From an uncultured Clostridia bacterium (GTDB taxonomy: Bacteria; Bacillota; Clostridia; Christensenellales; Borkfalkiaceae), in assembly GCA_944368925.1 (NCBI GenBank), contig CALVXG010000007.1:53714-117713 (forward strand): a DNA stretch of 64,000 nucleotides, written 5' to 3'. The translations under genes were made by a program, and so were the position numbers. The notes below the pieces were generated by a model. It worked only from the letters and a program-made list of their open reading frames with translations. It ran no database searches and was not told the origin of the DNA. Below are positions 16,953-24,556 of this stretch, in pieces; position 1 is the first letter of the stretch, and the number at the start of each line of letters is the position of its first letter.

Positions 16953-19016
16953 ATGGTAAAGAAGCTGAGAAGGGCATTCACGATCGTGGAACTTGTAATC
17001 GTGATTGCGGTGATCGCGATATTGGCGGCGGTACTGATCCCGACGTTCACCTCGCTGATCCAGAAGGCGAACGTATCGAATGATACGCAGATTGTGCGCG
17101 AAATGAATACGGCACTGTCTATGGGAGAAGCGGACGGCAGACCCGAAGATATGGGGGATGTTTTGGATGTATTGTCCGAATATGGCGGATTTGATATGGC
17201 AAAACTCAACCCTTCGACGGACGGATATCTGTATGTATGGGAAAAAACTTCCAATCAGATTTTACTGATGGACGACAAGGGGGCGGTTGCTTTTAACGTC
17301 AAAGATTACGATGAGAGCAACTGGGAGTTGTATGTACCTGTTGCAAATACGCAAACCGCAGAAGCCATTTGTGCTTATGTTACAGAGGTCGGCGTTTATG
17401 TTACGGAAGATATGACATATGATTTTAATTTAAAAAATGTTGTACCTTTCCAAGTGGCAGACGGGAAGACGTTGACGGGAAATGTAACAATGGTCGGCAC
17501 GAATGCGATCACGACTACTGTAAGCGGTAATATTGTCGGAACGTTAACGATCAATAATGCGAACGCGGAAGTGTCCCATAACGGTACGGTAAATGCCGTA
17601 GTATTGACGGCTGTAAAATCTTCGAGCTACCACGAATACGGCACGGTCAAAGAAAGTTTTGAAGTGTCCAACGGCAGAGTGGTTATCGAAGAAAGTGCGA
17701 ACGTACCGCAGATAGCTGTTCCGTCTGATGCGGAAAACGTAAAGATCATGTCGAATTCGTTGCAGAATATTATCGTTTCGACTGAATCTGCGAACGTGAC
17801 TTTGGAGAATGGCTCGGGTAAATTGTTCTTGGACGGCTCGGCGGCGAACGCGGTTGCGGATAAAAACCAAAACAGCGAAAGCATGGTAACAAAAACGGTA
17901 GTAAACAATGCCGCTGAATTGAAAGCTGAATTTGCTAAAGAAAACGCGTATATCCAGTTGGGAGCAGATATTGTGTTGGCTACCAGCGATTTCGATGAAA
18001 CCGTTGCAGCAAGCGGAAGTTATCTTTATAATAGTATAAATACTTCCTCTATTTATTTGGATTTGAATGGTCACTATATCAAAGATCCGAACTATGATAC
18101 GTTTGGCTTTACAGATGCGAATAATAAAGGGCAGCAATTGATCGGAACGGTCGGCTCCATAACGATTGACGATACTTCCAGCGATTTGAGCGGAGCGATT
18201 TATGCAACGCGAAATTTGTTAAGGGCAGAAGGCAATGACGAAGCGAAGACCTTTGCGCAGATTAAGCAGGGGACATTCGTAACGAAATCTTATACAGGAG
18301 GGACTTGCCTGTACTTGTCTACGACTACGGTTATCATTGATAACTGTAACGTTTATTCAACTAATTTTGGTGTTTATATTGGAGAAAGCGGTAATACAGA
18401 AAGTGTAATCATAAATGGCGGCAAGGTAGTCGGTACGGCGAACAATGCAACGAAAATAAAGAATAACTTTGCGTATGCTTTTGTAATAGCATATTGCGTA
18501 GACGGAACAATAAATAATCTGACAGTTTACGGAATTCAAGGGGCCTTGTCTTTAAATGGTGGATCTGTTACTGTCAATGAAGGGTATTACGAAGCATCGG
18601 GCGTTGCCTATGATTTATATAAAAAGGCAACGGGCTTTGATGCGAAGGCAGAATATTTCGGGGATGGAGCAATACAAGACGGACACGTATACTATGGTGG
18701 TTATTTTGCCGGTGAAAATGAAGCAACAAACATTATTGTTAATGGCGGAACGTTTGTTTCTTCGGGAAGGAATGCCGTTAATGTAGGAAACTCTGCTGAC
18801 GGAGGAAAAGGCGAAACAGCGCGTGTGATTATTTACGGCGGCAAATATACAGGGAAAAATAGTGCTGTTGCGGTGGATGATAGACAGCTATACGGTTTAG
18901 GTGTGTTGGCAGTATATGGCGGAACATATTCTCACGATATTTCCAACATTATGAGCGACCTTGAACACTATGAATGCACGCAAGAAGGGGATGTGTTTGT
19001 AGTAAGAGCAAAATAA
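16953..19016 (+). CDS. Large prepilin-type surface protein 3
   Basis: 687 aa, same class III signal (VKKLRRAFTIVELVIV) and hydrophobic helix, then a related but more diverged segment (IQKANVSNDTQIVREMNTALSM, YLYVWEKTSNQILLMDDKG). The SSYHEYGTV block at about residue 220 aligns with genes 1 and 2. From about residue 320 the tail is a pectate-lyase-like beta-helix with repeated INGGKV, VNEGYYE, VNGGTFVSSGR and YGGKYTG turns, typical of surface right-handed beta-helices. Ribosome site AAAGGAGAAGG. The same leader architecture as in the paralogues suggests joint regulation. Function as adhesin or pilus-associated protein is inference. Confidence 0.82.
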   Translation: MVKKLRRAFTIVELVIVIAVIAILAAVLIPTFTSLIQKANVSNDTQIVREMNTALSMGEADGRPEDMGDVLDVLSEYGGFDMAKLNPSTDGYLYVWEKTSNQILLMDDKGAVAFNVKDYDESNWELYVPVANTQTAEAICAYVTEVGVYVTEDMTYDFNLKNVVPFQVADGKTLTGNVTMVGTNAITTTVSGNIVGTLTINNANAEVSHNGTVNAVVLTAVKSSSYHEYGTVKESFEVSNGRVVIEESANVPQIAVPSDAENVKIMSNSLQNIIVSTESANVTLENGSGKLFLDGSAANAVADKNQNSESMVTKTVVNNAAELKAEFAKENAYIQLGADIVLATSDFDETVAASGSYLYNSINTSSIYLDLNGHYIKDPNYDTFGFTDANNKGQQLIGTVGSITIDDTSSDLSGAIYATRNLLRAEGNDEAKTFAQIKQGTFVTKSYTGGTCLYLSTTTVIIDNCNVYSTNFGVYIGESGNTESVIINGGKVVGTANNATKIKNNFAYAFVIAYCVDGTINNLTVYGIQGALSLNGGSVTVNEGYYEASGVAYDLYKKATGFDAKAEYFGDGAIQDGHVYYGGYFAGENEATNIIVNGGTFVSSGRNAVNVGNSADGGKGETARVIIYGGKYTGKNSAVAVDDRQLYGLGVLAVYGGTYSHDISNIMSDLEHYECTQEGDVFVVRAK

Positions 19017-19023
19017 AAAAAAG

Positions 19024-19060
19024 AGAGGTCTTTCGCAGAAGCGAAAGACCTCTTTTTTTA
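19024..19060. terminator. Bidirectional terminator between prepilin gene 3 and tcdA
   Basis: 13-bp stem (19024-19036/19041-19053), AGAA loop, seven Ts after and eight As before. Confidence 0.92.
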
Positions 19061-19076
19061 TTTTTATGATTCTTTT

Positions 19077-19778
19077 TTACATTTTCAAAATATCCTGAAT
19101 GATTGTACCTGCGAGTAGCAGGCCTGCCATAGAGGGGACATAGGAGATGCTTCCGATGAATCGTTCGCCGTCTGCGGCGCGCGATTTATCGGGGGCGAGC
19201 GGTTTTTCTTCCGAATAGACGGCTTTTACGCCCGTAACGCCCCGCGCTTTCAATTCTCTGCGCATGATGCGTGCCAGCGGACATTCGCGCGTGTTTTCAA
19301 TGTCAGCCACGCGGAAGGCGTTTCCGTCCAGCTTGTTTCCTGCGCCCATGCTTGAGATCACTCGGATGCCTGCTTGCCTCGCCTTCTCGATCAGGCGGGC
19401 TTTCGCCTTGACGCTGTCGATACAGTCGGCTACATAGGTATAGTCGGAAAAATCAAAACCGTTTTCTGTTTTTTCGTCGAAAAAGCATTCTTTTGCACAG
19501 AAATTTCCGTTCGGACGGATGTCCAGGGCGCGCTCTTTCATGACCGCCGCTTTGTTTTTCCCGAGCGTGGAATGCAGGGCGATCAGCTGTCGGTTCAGGT
19601 TGCTTTCCGCTACGTTGTCGCCGTCAATAAAGGTCAGTTTTCCGATCCCTGCCCGAACCAGCGCTTCCGCGGCGTACGATCCCACGCCGCCGATCCCGAA
19701 CACCGCAACGTGTGCGCCCTGCAGTTTTTTAAAATTTTCTTCGCCGATCAGCGCGATTTCTCGGATAAATGTCTGCAT
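19077..19778 (-). CDS. tcdA: tRNA threonylcarbamoyladenosine dehydratase (ThiF/E1-like)
   Basis: 233 aa. It would activate t6A37 of ANN-decoding tRNAs with ATP to form cyclic ct6A. The ATP-binding Rossmann motif G-I-G-G-V-G-S-Y-A-A-E-A-L-V-R lies at residues 29-43, followed by the conserved IDGDNVAESNLNRQ. The central C-I-D and the late SMGAGNKLDG are TcdA/CsdL hallmarks that separate it from ThiF and MoeB. It is three bases downstream of the Crp/Fnr gene on the same strand, so the two probably share a transcript; I see no functional link. Confidence 0.88.
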   Translation of the reverse strand: MQTFIREIALIGEENFKKLQGAHVAVFGIGGVGSYAAEALVRAGIGKLTFIDGDNVAESNLNRQLIALHSTLGKNKAAVMKERALDIRPNGNFCAKECFFDEKTENGFDFSDYTYVADCIDSVKAKARLIEKARQAGIRVISSMGAGNKLDGNAFRVADIENTRECPLARIMRRELKARGVTGVKAVYSEEKPLAPDKSRAADGERFIGSISYVPSMAGLLLAGTIIQDILKM

Positions 19779-19781
19779 TGT

Positions 19782-20435
19782 TTACCTTCCCGCCTCCGCA
19801 GGCTTGCGCAGTTTTACGTTGCGCCTGTCCAGTTCGATCAGTCCGTCGTCGCTCATTCGTTTCAGTTCCCGCACCATCGCGCTGCGATCCACACATATAT
19901 AATCCGCAAGGCTCGTCTGCGAAAAGGGCAGGGTAAAATACGAGCTCTTGTTCTTCGCCGCCAGCATCGAAAAATACGCCGTCAGCTTCTCGCGGATCGT
20001 ACGCCTGCTTAATATCTCCAAATGTTCCGAAAGCGCCTGCGTTTTTTCGCTCATCAGCTGCACAAGGTTCGCCACCACCACCGAATGATGCGTACAGGCG
20101 TTCGGACATCGTTTGATAATGTGTTCGTAATCAATGTACAAAATTTCACAGTCCTCATCCGCCGACAGGTAAAAATTCGCGTCCGCCCACGAAAATCCCA
20201 ATACGTCACCGAATACCCCGCCCTTTTTCAGCTGCTCAAAAATCGTCCGCACTCCGTTGACGTCCGTCTTGATCATGCTCAGCTTCCCGCTCTGCACAAC
20301 CCCGACCCGCCCGCTCGGCATCGGAATCTCTTCCCCCTTCCCGTACGCGCGAACCGTCGTCTTGAAACACGTCATCATCGCGGCGTATTCCTGCTTCGTC
20401 ACTCCGTCAAAAAGCGATGTCGTAACTTCTTCCAT
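19782..20435 (-). CDS. Crp/Fnr-family transcription regulator
   Basis: 217 aa: a cyclic-nucleotide-binding-like beta barrel (residues about 15-125, with QLKKGGVFGDVLGF in the position of the phosphate-binding cassette but lacking the cAMP Arg-Ser pair) and a C-terminal winged helix (FSQTSLADYICVDRSAMVRELKRM). No cysteine cluster of the Fnr type is seen, so the ligand is unknown. ATG 20435 is chosen for the GGAGAAGG site; an earlier ATG exists in frame. A 14-bp palindrome between promoter and start may be its own operator. Confidence 0.82.
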   Translation of the reverse strand: MEEVTTSLFDGVTKQEYAAMMTCFKTTVRAYGKGEEIPMPSGRVGVVQSGKLSMIKTDVNGVRTIFEQLKKGGVFGDVLGFSWADANFYLSADEDCEILYIDYEHIIKRCPNACTHHSVVVANLVQLMSEKTQALSEHLEILSRRTIREKLTAYFSMLAAKNKSSYFTLPFSQTSLADYICVDRSAMVRELKRMSDDGLIELDRRNVKLRKPAEAGR

Positions 20436-20449
20436 CGTACCTTCTCCCT

Positions 20450-20463
20450 GTTGCATTTGCAAC
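20450..20463. promoter_or_regulatory. Possible autoregulatory operator of the Crp/Fnr gene
   Basis: GTTGCATTTGCAAC is a perfect 5+4+5 palindrome in the 5' UTR, 15 bases before the ATG. The arm spacing fits a Crp-type dimer site; binding is not shown. Confidence 0.45.
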
Positions 20464-20476
20464 AAATCATGCGTAT

Positions 20477-20505
20477 AGAATACCGCATCGCCAAAAAAAA
20501 GTCAA
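20477..20505 (-). promoter_or_regulatory. Promoter of the Crp/Fnr-tcdA operon
   Basis: Minus strand TTGACT (20505-20500), 17-base spacer, TATTCT (20482-20477). Confidence 0.78.
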
Positions 20506-20563
20506 TAAAAATCTCCGTTTTCTTTCAAAAAAATTCTGTGAAAAATTGCCGTCCCGCCGCCGC

Positions 20564-20603
20564 AAAAAAAGAGCCGCCCCGCAGTCGGAATCTGCGGGGC
20601 GGC
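20564..20603 (-). terminator. Terminator of queT
   Basis: On the minus strand an 11-bp stem (20603-20593 with 20583-20573) is followed by TCTTTTTTT. Confidence 0.88.
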
Positions 20604-20622
20604 GGTAAGACCGCGCAAGCGG

Positions 20623-21207
20623 TTATTTATTTTTCTGTTGTACGGCAGTATCCTGCAGGGGAGCACCGACGGAGTTGTCGCAGAACGCGGAAACGCCTTT
20701 TTTGCGCATGGAATGAATAAACGCATAGAGTGGTGCGCCGAGTGCATAGACCCAAAGCGCTTCGGTCACGGCAAGCGAGCCGAAGTACGTCCAATAGGTC
20801 GCGGCGAGGGTGCCGTAGGAGAGATCTCCGCACAAGAACACGATGATCACGGGAATGACGAACGCATTGATGAGAACGGGGAACAAGCCGCCGATCGCGA
20901 CGCGCAGCACGTGATTGCGGAAGAGTTTTCCCATGCCCCAGGTACCGAGCGCGGCGAAGAGGGTAGCCAAAGAGCCGACGAACACGTCGTAGACCCAGAA
21001 GGGGGACGCGATATTGCTGAGCATGCAGCCTATGTACAGGGCAGGGATCGCTTCCGGGAAAAAGAGCGGAAGGATGGTGAGCGCTTCGGCGGGGCGGATC
21101 TGTAAGAATCCGTTGTAAGCGAGTGCGCCGAAGGCGTAGGTGAGTGCGACGTACAGGGCGGCGATGATGCCGGCTCTGCACAACATCTTGGTTGTGAGTT
21201 TTTTCAT
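20623..21207 (-). CDS. queT: QueT-type queuosine precursor transporter (ECF S component)
   Basis: 194 aa, almost all hydrophobic, with six predicted membrane helices. LQIRPAEALTILPLFFPEAIPALYIGCMLSN is close to the QueT signature around residues 35-66. It would take up preQ0/preQ1 or queuine as substrate-binding part of an energy-coupling factor transporter; the ECF ATPases are not in the window. The 51-base 5' UTR can fold into a small pseudoknot with an A-rich tail as in preQ1 riboswitches, which supports the assignment. Own promoter and terminator. The C-terminal tail after residue 165 is polar and unusual. Confidence 0.82.
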   Translation of the reverse strand: MKKLTTKMLCRAGIIAALYVALTYAFGALAYNGFLQIRPAEALTILPLFFPEAIPALYIGCMLSNIASPFWVYDVFVGSLATLFAALGTWGMGKLFRNHVLRVAIGGLFPVLINAFVIPVIIVFLCGDLSYGTLAATYWTYFGSLAVTEALWVYALGAPLYAFIHSMRKKGVSAFCDNSVGAPLQDTAVQQKNK

Positions 21208-21218
21208 TATTCAGTTTA

Positions 21219-21257
21219 CCTCGGTTGTTTTTAGGTAGTGTTTTCCGAAAACCTACC
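21219..21257 (-). promoter_or_regulatory. Candidate preQ1 riboswitch in the queT leader
   Basis: On the RNA: GGUAG (21257-21253) pairs with CUACC (21238-21234), loop CGG (21247-21245) can pair with CCG (21224-21222) across an A-rich linker UAAAAACAA, giving an H-type pseudoknot that ends next to the AGG of the ribosome site. Size, A-rich third loop and position before queT match the class I preQ1 riboswitch. Caveat: GUUUU/AAAAC inside the first loop can also pair, which is not typical. Confidence 0.5.
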
Positions 21258-21264
21258 AAACGAA

Positions 21265-21293
21265 AGGATAGCAAAAACGCAAAAAAATGTCAA
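21265..21293 (-). promoter_or_regulatory. Promoter of queT
   Basis: Minus strand TTGACA (21293-21288), 17-base spacer, TATCCT (21270-21265). The transcript should begin within a few bases of the pseudoknot. Confidence 0.82.
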
Positions 21294-21374
21294 GTGAAAT
21301 TAGAAATAATGCAAAAAATGTTTAATTTTTGCGAAAAAGTAAAATTTTGTCATAAAATAAAAAAGCGCAACGTT

Positions 21375-21485
21375 TTGATTGTTTTTTCAAATATGCTATA
21401 TACTATCGCAGCATAAAAATAACAATTTAAAGTATTGCAAACGAGAGCTCTCGTTTTTGTTTCCCTTGGTCGGGAAACAAAAACG
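21375..21485 (+). promoter_or_regulatory. Promoter and double-hairpin leader, copy 4
   Basis: TTGATT (21375) with TATACT (21399, 18-base spacer), then a perfect 18-bp palindrome 21439-21456 running into Ts, overlapped by a 14-bp hairpin 21452-21465/21472-21485 (CGTTTTTGTTTCCC pairing with GGGAAACAAAAACG). Same architecture as copies 1-3 with a wholly different stem sequence. Unlike them it is not followed by a ribosome site and prepilin start. Confidence 0.7.
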
Positions 21486-21492
21486 ACCTTAA

Positions 21493-21918
21493 TTGAAAGT
21501 GAGTGTAGAACTTACAACGTGGAAAAGTGTTGAGTTTTCCATTGCGGATAAGGCAGATGTATTGTATGGGCGTATTCTTACGGATTATTATTTATGTGTA
21601 GCAATATTTGAAGGACTGACGATTACAGATTATACGGAAACGGGGGATAAAGTAACTGTAGTTCCTACAAAAGACAATGTGCAGGTAACCGTGCTTAATG
21701 CAAGTTATCCTTTTTCCCGAATGATATATAAGAAGTGTGACGGAAAAGTATATTTGTGCAGCGATCAGGCGGCAAACAATAAAGGAAATTATACTGTCAC
21801 GGTAAAATATAGTTATACCGGTCTGAACGGACAGACCATTTCATCGGAAGAAAGGACTTTCACATTCAGCGGATCGACAAGTGATAAATCTTGGCTTTGG
21901 AATTTCGGTAACGTATAA
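21493..21918 (+). pseudogene. Remnant beta-rich coding segment behind leader copy 4
   Basis: An open frame of 141 codons starts at a TTG seven bases after the leader hairpin, with no ribosome site, no class III signal and no signal peptide. Its content (YTVTVKYSYTGLNGQTISSEERTFTFSG) is beta-strand-like, as in the tails of secreted proteins. The simplest reading is that a prepilin-type or other surface gene lost its 5' coding part, leaving promoter and leader joined to an internal fragment. It overlaps the next frame by 38 bases. It could also be a real small protein with an atypical start; I cannot exclude that. Confidence 0.45.
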
Positions 21919-22525
21919 TGACAAAAAAGTAAAAATCATTCTGATTGTATTGGGTGCGGCGGCGGTATTGATCGCCGCCGCGCTGACGGTATTTTTCGTT
22001 TGGCGCAATATCGAAGGTCAGAAAATTTCGGGGATCCAGGTATCGTCATATCCAGAAAAAGTGCGTTACTATGTCGGCGACAAAGCGGATTTTGAAGGAC
22101 TGACGGTGCAGGTTTTGCGCAAAAACGGAGAATTTTATCTTGTGGACGGGCAGGAATGTGAAATCACGGGTTTTGACAGTTCGGAACCAGTTGAAAGGCA
22201 GAAAATTCTTGTGCGGTACGAAGATTTTTCCTGCTCGTTTACGGTACAGATCGTGGCTTTGCCCACGCCCGTAAAGACGCTTGCGTCGGTGGAAGTGGAA
22301 GTTTTGCCGAAGACGGAATACAAAGTGGGGGAAAGCCTGGATACGAAGGGGGGCGTTCTCAAACTCACGTATACGGACGGTTCGGTATTTCGGGTCGATC
22401 TTTTGAACAGGTTTGTCAGCGGGTTCACGTCCGAGGAGCCGAACGAAGCGCTCGTTTTAACGGTGAAATATTCCGAAAACGGCGTGCTTGTGCAGACGAC
22501 GTACACAGTCGTCGTTCAGTCCTGA
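21881..22525 (+). CDS. Membrane-anchored protein with two Ig-like (Big_3 type) domains
   Basis: About 214 aa if the GTG at 21881 is used; the true start is uncertain because no good ribosome site is visible. One N-terminal membrane helix (KIILIVLGAAAVLIAAALTVFF) is followed by two repeats of the bacterial Ig-like type: ISGIQVSSYPEKVRYYVGD..., then LASVEVEVLPKTEYKVGE..., each ending in a TVKY/VRYED strand and the ...TYTVVV closing strand. Such domains occur in cell-wall and surface proteins and serve adhesion or spacing. The stop is one base from the following gene's ATG, so the two are probably co-translated. Confidence 0.6.
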   Translation: MINLGFGISVTYNDKKVKIILIVLGAAAVLIAAALTVFFVWRNIEGQKISGIQVSSYPEKVRYYVGDKADFEGLTVQVLRKNGEFYLVDGQECEITGFDSSEPVERQKILVRYEDFSCSFTVQIVALPTPVKTLASVEVEVLPKTEYKVGESLDTKGGVLKLTYTDGSVFRVDLLNRFVSGFTSEEPNEALVLTVKYSENGVLVQTTYTVVVQS

Positions 22526-22526
22526 C

Positions 22527-23300
22527 ATGGTACGCGGTGATTTTACGCACGTTAGCATGCTGGCGGCGACGTTTGTCTGGTTCGTGCTCGGCTTTTTTGC
22601 GATGCGAAAAGTCGGCAAAAGAGTGCAAAACGCGGTCTTTATCCTGCTGACCCTGCTTTGCTGCGGCGGAATTTTCTTTCGGTATGCGATGGGGCTTCGC
22701 CCGACCCTTCATTTTCAATGGCAGACGTTCGCCATGCAGCTCATGCAGGTATGCAATTTCAATTTTGTATTGCTTCCGCTGATGTTGGTGCCGAAATTCG
22801 AGTTGGCGCGGCAATATTCGGTTATGTTTTCCATGTTGTGCGCCGCCACGCCTTTTTTTTCGCCGCCTGCCGCGTGGGCGGGGCTTCCCTGGTACGACCT
22901 GCAGATTTTAAACTCCTGGCTGAATCACGCCTGTGCCGTTTCCCTGCCGCTGTTTATGCTCGCCGCCCGTCGGCTCAAACCGCAAAGGGCGTACGCGTTG
23001 CCCGTCACGATCGCCGTGTTTTTCTATTTTACGGCGGTAGCGATCATCTGCTATCCGCTCATTTACTTCGGCATTCTGACGGCGGAAACCAGCTTTTCGT
23101 ATGTTTTTAAGCAGGACGGTATCTTGATTTTTAAACTGTTGTACCGACTTATTCCTTATCCGTACTTCTATTTGTACCCGCTTCTTCCCGTTTTGTACCT
23201 CTTTTTCCGCTTCTTCGCATGGGCCATGAAGGGTTACAAAACGGCGCCCTTTGCATGGCGCGTATCCCGCGCCGCGCAGAATGCGCCGCTGCTAAAATAA
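22527..23300 (+). CDS. Integral membrane protein of the YwaF/TMEM164 type
   Basis: 257 aa with seven likely membrane helices. FQWQTFAMQLMQVCNFNFVLLPLML in the middle, PWYDLQILNSWLNHACAVSLPLFM and the late ICYPLIYFG fit the conserved, uncharacterised YwaF/TP0381 family; the match is from memory and only moderate. ATG 22527 is preferred over an upstream frame start because it follows the previous stop directly. Function unknown. A hairpin with a T-run on the opposite strand lies just after it. Confidence 0.5.
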   Translation: MVRGDFTHVSMLAATFVWFVLGFFAMRKVGKRVQNAVFILLTLLCCGGIFFRYAMGLRPTLHFQWQTFAMQLMQVCNFNFVLLPLMLVPKFELARQYSVMFSMLCAATPFFSPPAAWAGLPWYDLQILNSWLNHACAVSLPLFMLAARRLKPQRAYALPVTIAVFFYFTAVAIICYPLIYFGILTAETSFSYVFKQDGILIFKLLYRLIPYPYFYLYPLLPVLYLFFRFFAWAMKGYKTAPFAWRVSRAAQNAPLLK

Positions 23301-23305
23301 AAAAA

Positions 23306-23336
23306 CGCGGACTTCGGCAAAATGCCGAAGTCCGCG
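23306..23336. terminator. Palindromic terminator-like hairpin
   Basis: 13-bp perfect stem 23306-23318/23324-23336. The T-run (seven bases) is on the minus-strand side; on the plus side only CCTTCGTTTT follows, so it stops readthrough from the right better than from the left. Confidence 0.7.
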
Positions 23337-23514
23337 CCTTCGTTTTCGGCCCGTACCTTCATTCCGACCCGCGCCCGCGTCTTTGCGGCGGGCGAACACG
23401 CCCGCGCACAGCTCCCGCTTCGCATTTGCTCCCGCTCCGCCTTTGCTTTGCTCCCGCTCTCTTGACGTTTCCGCGCTCATTCCCGCGCGTGCCGCCAAAA
23501 GTTCCCGCGCTCCG

Positions 23515-23544
23515 AAAGAAAAAAGGCGGCCGTTTAAGGCCGCC
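23515..23544 (-). terminator. Terminator of the 87-aa protein gene
   Basis: Minus-strand stem GGCGGCC (23544-23538) with GGCCGCC (23531-23525), then TTTTTTC. Confidence 0.85.
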
Positions 23545-23565
23545 GAAAGGATCGCAAAAGGGAAG

Positions 23566-23829
23566 TTACGGAATGATATGTTCGAGCAGGAGGTAATCGA
23601 AGTCGACGCCTTCGACGAAGTCGCGGGGGTAAAAGCGCACGTGGTTGAATTTGGCGAAGTTAAAGATATGGGTTTTGAGCAGGACGGGGGTGGGGACGTC
23701 GAGTTCGCGGCAGATATCGGCGAGGTAATTGAAAAAGTGGGAATAGGTAAGTTTTTCCTCGTCGTTCTGGTAGACGAATTGTTTGGCGATCTTGCCGTCG
23801 CGCATAATTTTTGCCCAGATTCTGAACAT
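23566..23829 (-). CDS. Small conserved-looking cytosolic protein of unknown function
   Basis: 87 aa without signal or membrane segment: MFRIWAKIMRDGKIAKQFVYQNDEEKLTYSHFFNYL, then ELDVPTPVLLKTHIFNFAKFNHVRFYPRDFVEGVDFDYLLLE. Well-balanced composition, own terminator and a divergent arrangement to the Lrp gene support a real gene. I recognise the general pattern from Clostridia genomes (the family is usually annotated as hypothetical) but know no function. Confidence 0.7.
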   Translation of the reverse strand: MFRIWAKIMRDGKIAKQFVYQNDEEKLTYSHFFNYLADICRELDVPTPVLLKTHIFNFAKFNHVRFYPRDFVEGVDFDYLLLEHIIP

Positions 23830-23889
23830 AAGCGGCTCCGAATGTTTTTTTAAAATTATAGTGAATTTTTCGGTAAAAGTAAAATATTA

Positions 23890-23918
23890 TTGACTTATTT
23901 TCCGTAAAAATATATACT
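23890..23918 (+). promoter_or_regulatory. Promoter of the Lrp-aminotransferase operon
   Basis: TTGACT (23890), 17-base spacer, TATACT (23913); the 5' UTR is about 140 bases. Confidence 0.82.
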
Positions 23919-24061
23919 AATTGAAAGAGTTTTGTATTCCGAAAAAAGAGGAAGGGGCGCGAATTTGTCGTTGCAAGCGGAACGAGGGAGCGAAAATCGC
24001 ATCACGTACAGTGAAAAAGCGGACAAAAATTCTTTGAGTACATCGAAAAAGAGGTGTGAAG

Positions 24062-24556
24062 ATGGAAAAGCTGGAATCGGATATTCTCGGGATATTGCAG
24101 GAAGACTGCCGTTACACGGCGGCGAAGATAGCAATCATGCTGGACAAGACGGAGAAAGAGGTAGCGGACACGATCGCGTCGATGGAAGCGCGGGGGATCA
24201 TCGTGAAGTACACGGCGATCGTGAACGACGAGCGGCTTTCGGACGATATCGTGCAGGCGCTGATCGAGGTGAAGGTATCGCCGCAGAAGACGAGCGGGTT
24301 TGACGCGATCGCGGAAGAGGTATACCGTTTTGAGGAAGTGAAGAGCTGTTATCTGATGAGCGGCGGGTATGATCTGGCGGTGTTTATTGAGGGGAAGAAT
24401 CTGCGCGAGGTAGCGCGGTTTGTATCCGAGCGGCTTTCGACGCTGGACGAAGTGCAGTCGACGGCGACGCATTTTATTTTGAAGAAGTACAAGATCGAGG
24501 GGACGATCACGGACACGGAGGACGATAACCGGAGACGGATATCGGTACACGCATGA
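24062..24556 (+). CDS. Lrp/AsnC-family transcription regulator
   Basis: 164 aa: N-terminal winged helix (LESDILGILQEDCRYTAAKIAIMLDKTEKEVADTIASMEARGII) and a RAM/ACT-type effector domain (VKSCYLMSGGYDLAVFIEGKN). The C-terminal THFILKKYKIEG replaces the usual T-x-x-V-L-x-x-x-K motif. ATG 24062 has AGAGGUG eight bases upstream. Its stop overlaps the aminotransferase start by four bases (ATGA), so it probably controls amino-acid metabolism through that gene. Confidence 0.88.
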   Translation: MEKLESDILGILQEDCRYTAAKIAIMLDKTEKEVADTIASMEARGIIVKYTAIVNDERLSDDIVQALIEVKVSPQKTSGFDAIAEEVYRFEEVKSCYLMSGGYDLAVFIEGKNLREVARFVSERLSTLDEVQSTATHFILKKYKIEGTITDTEDDNRRRISVHA

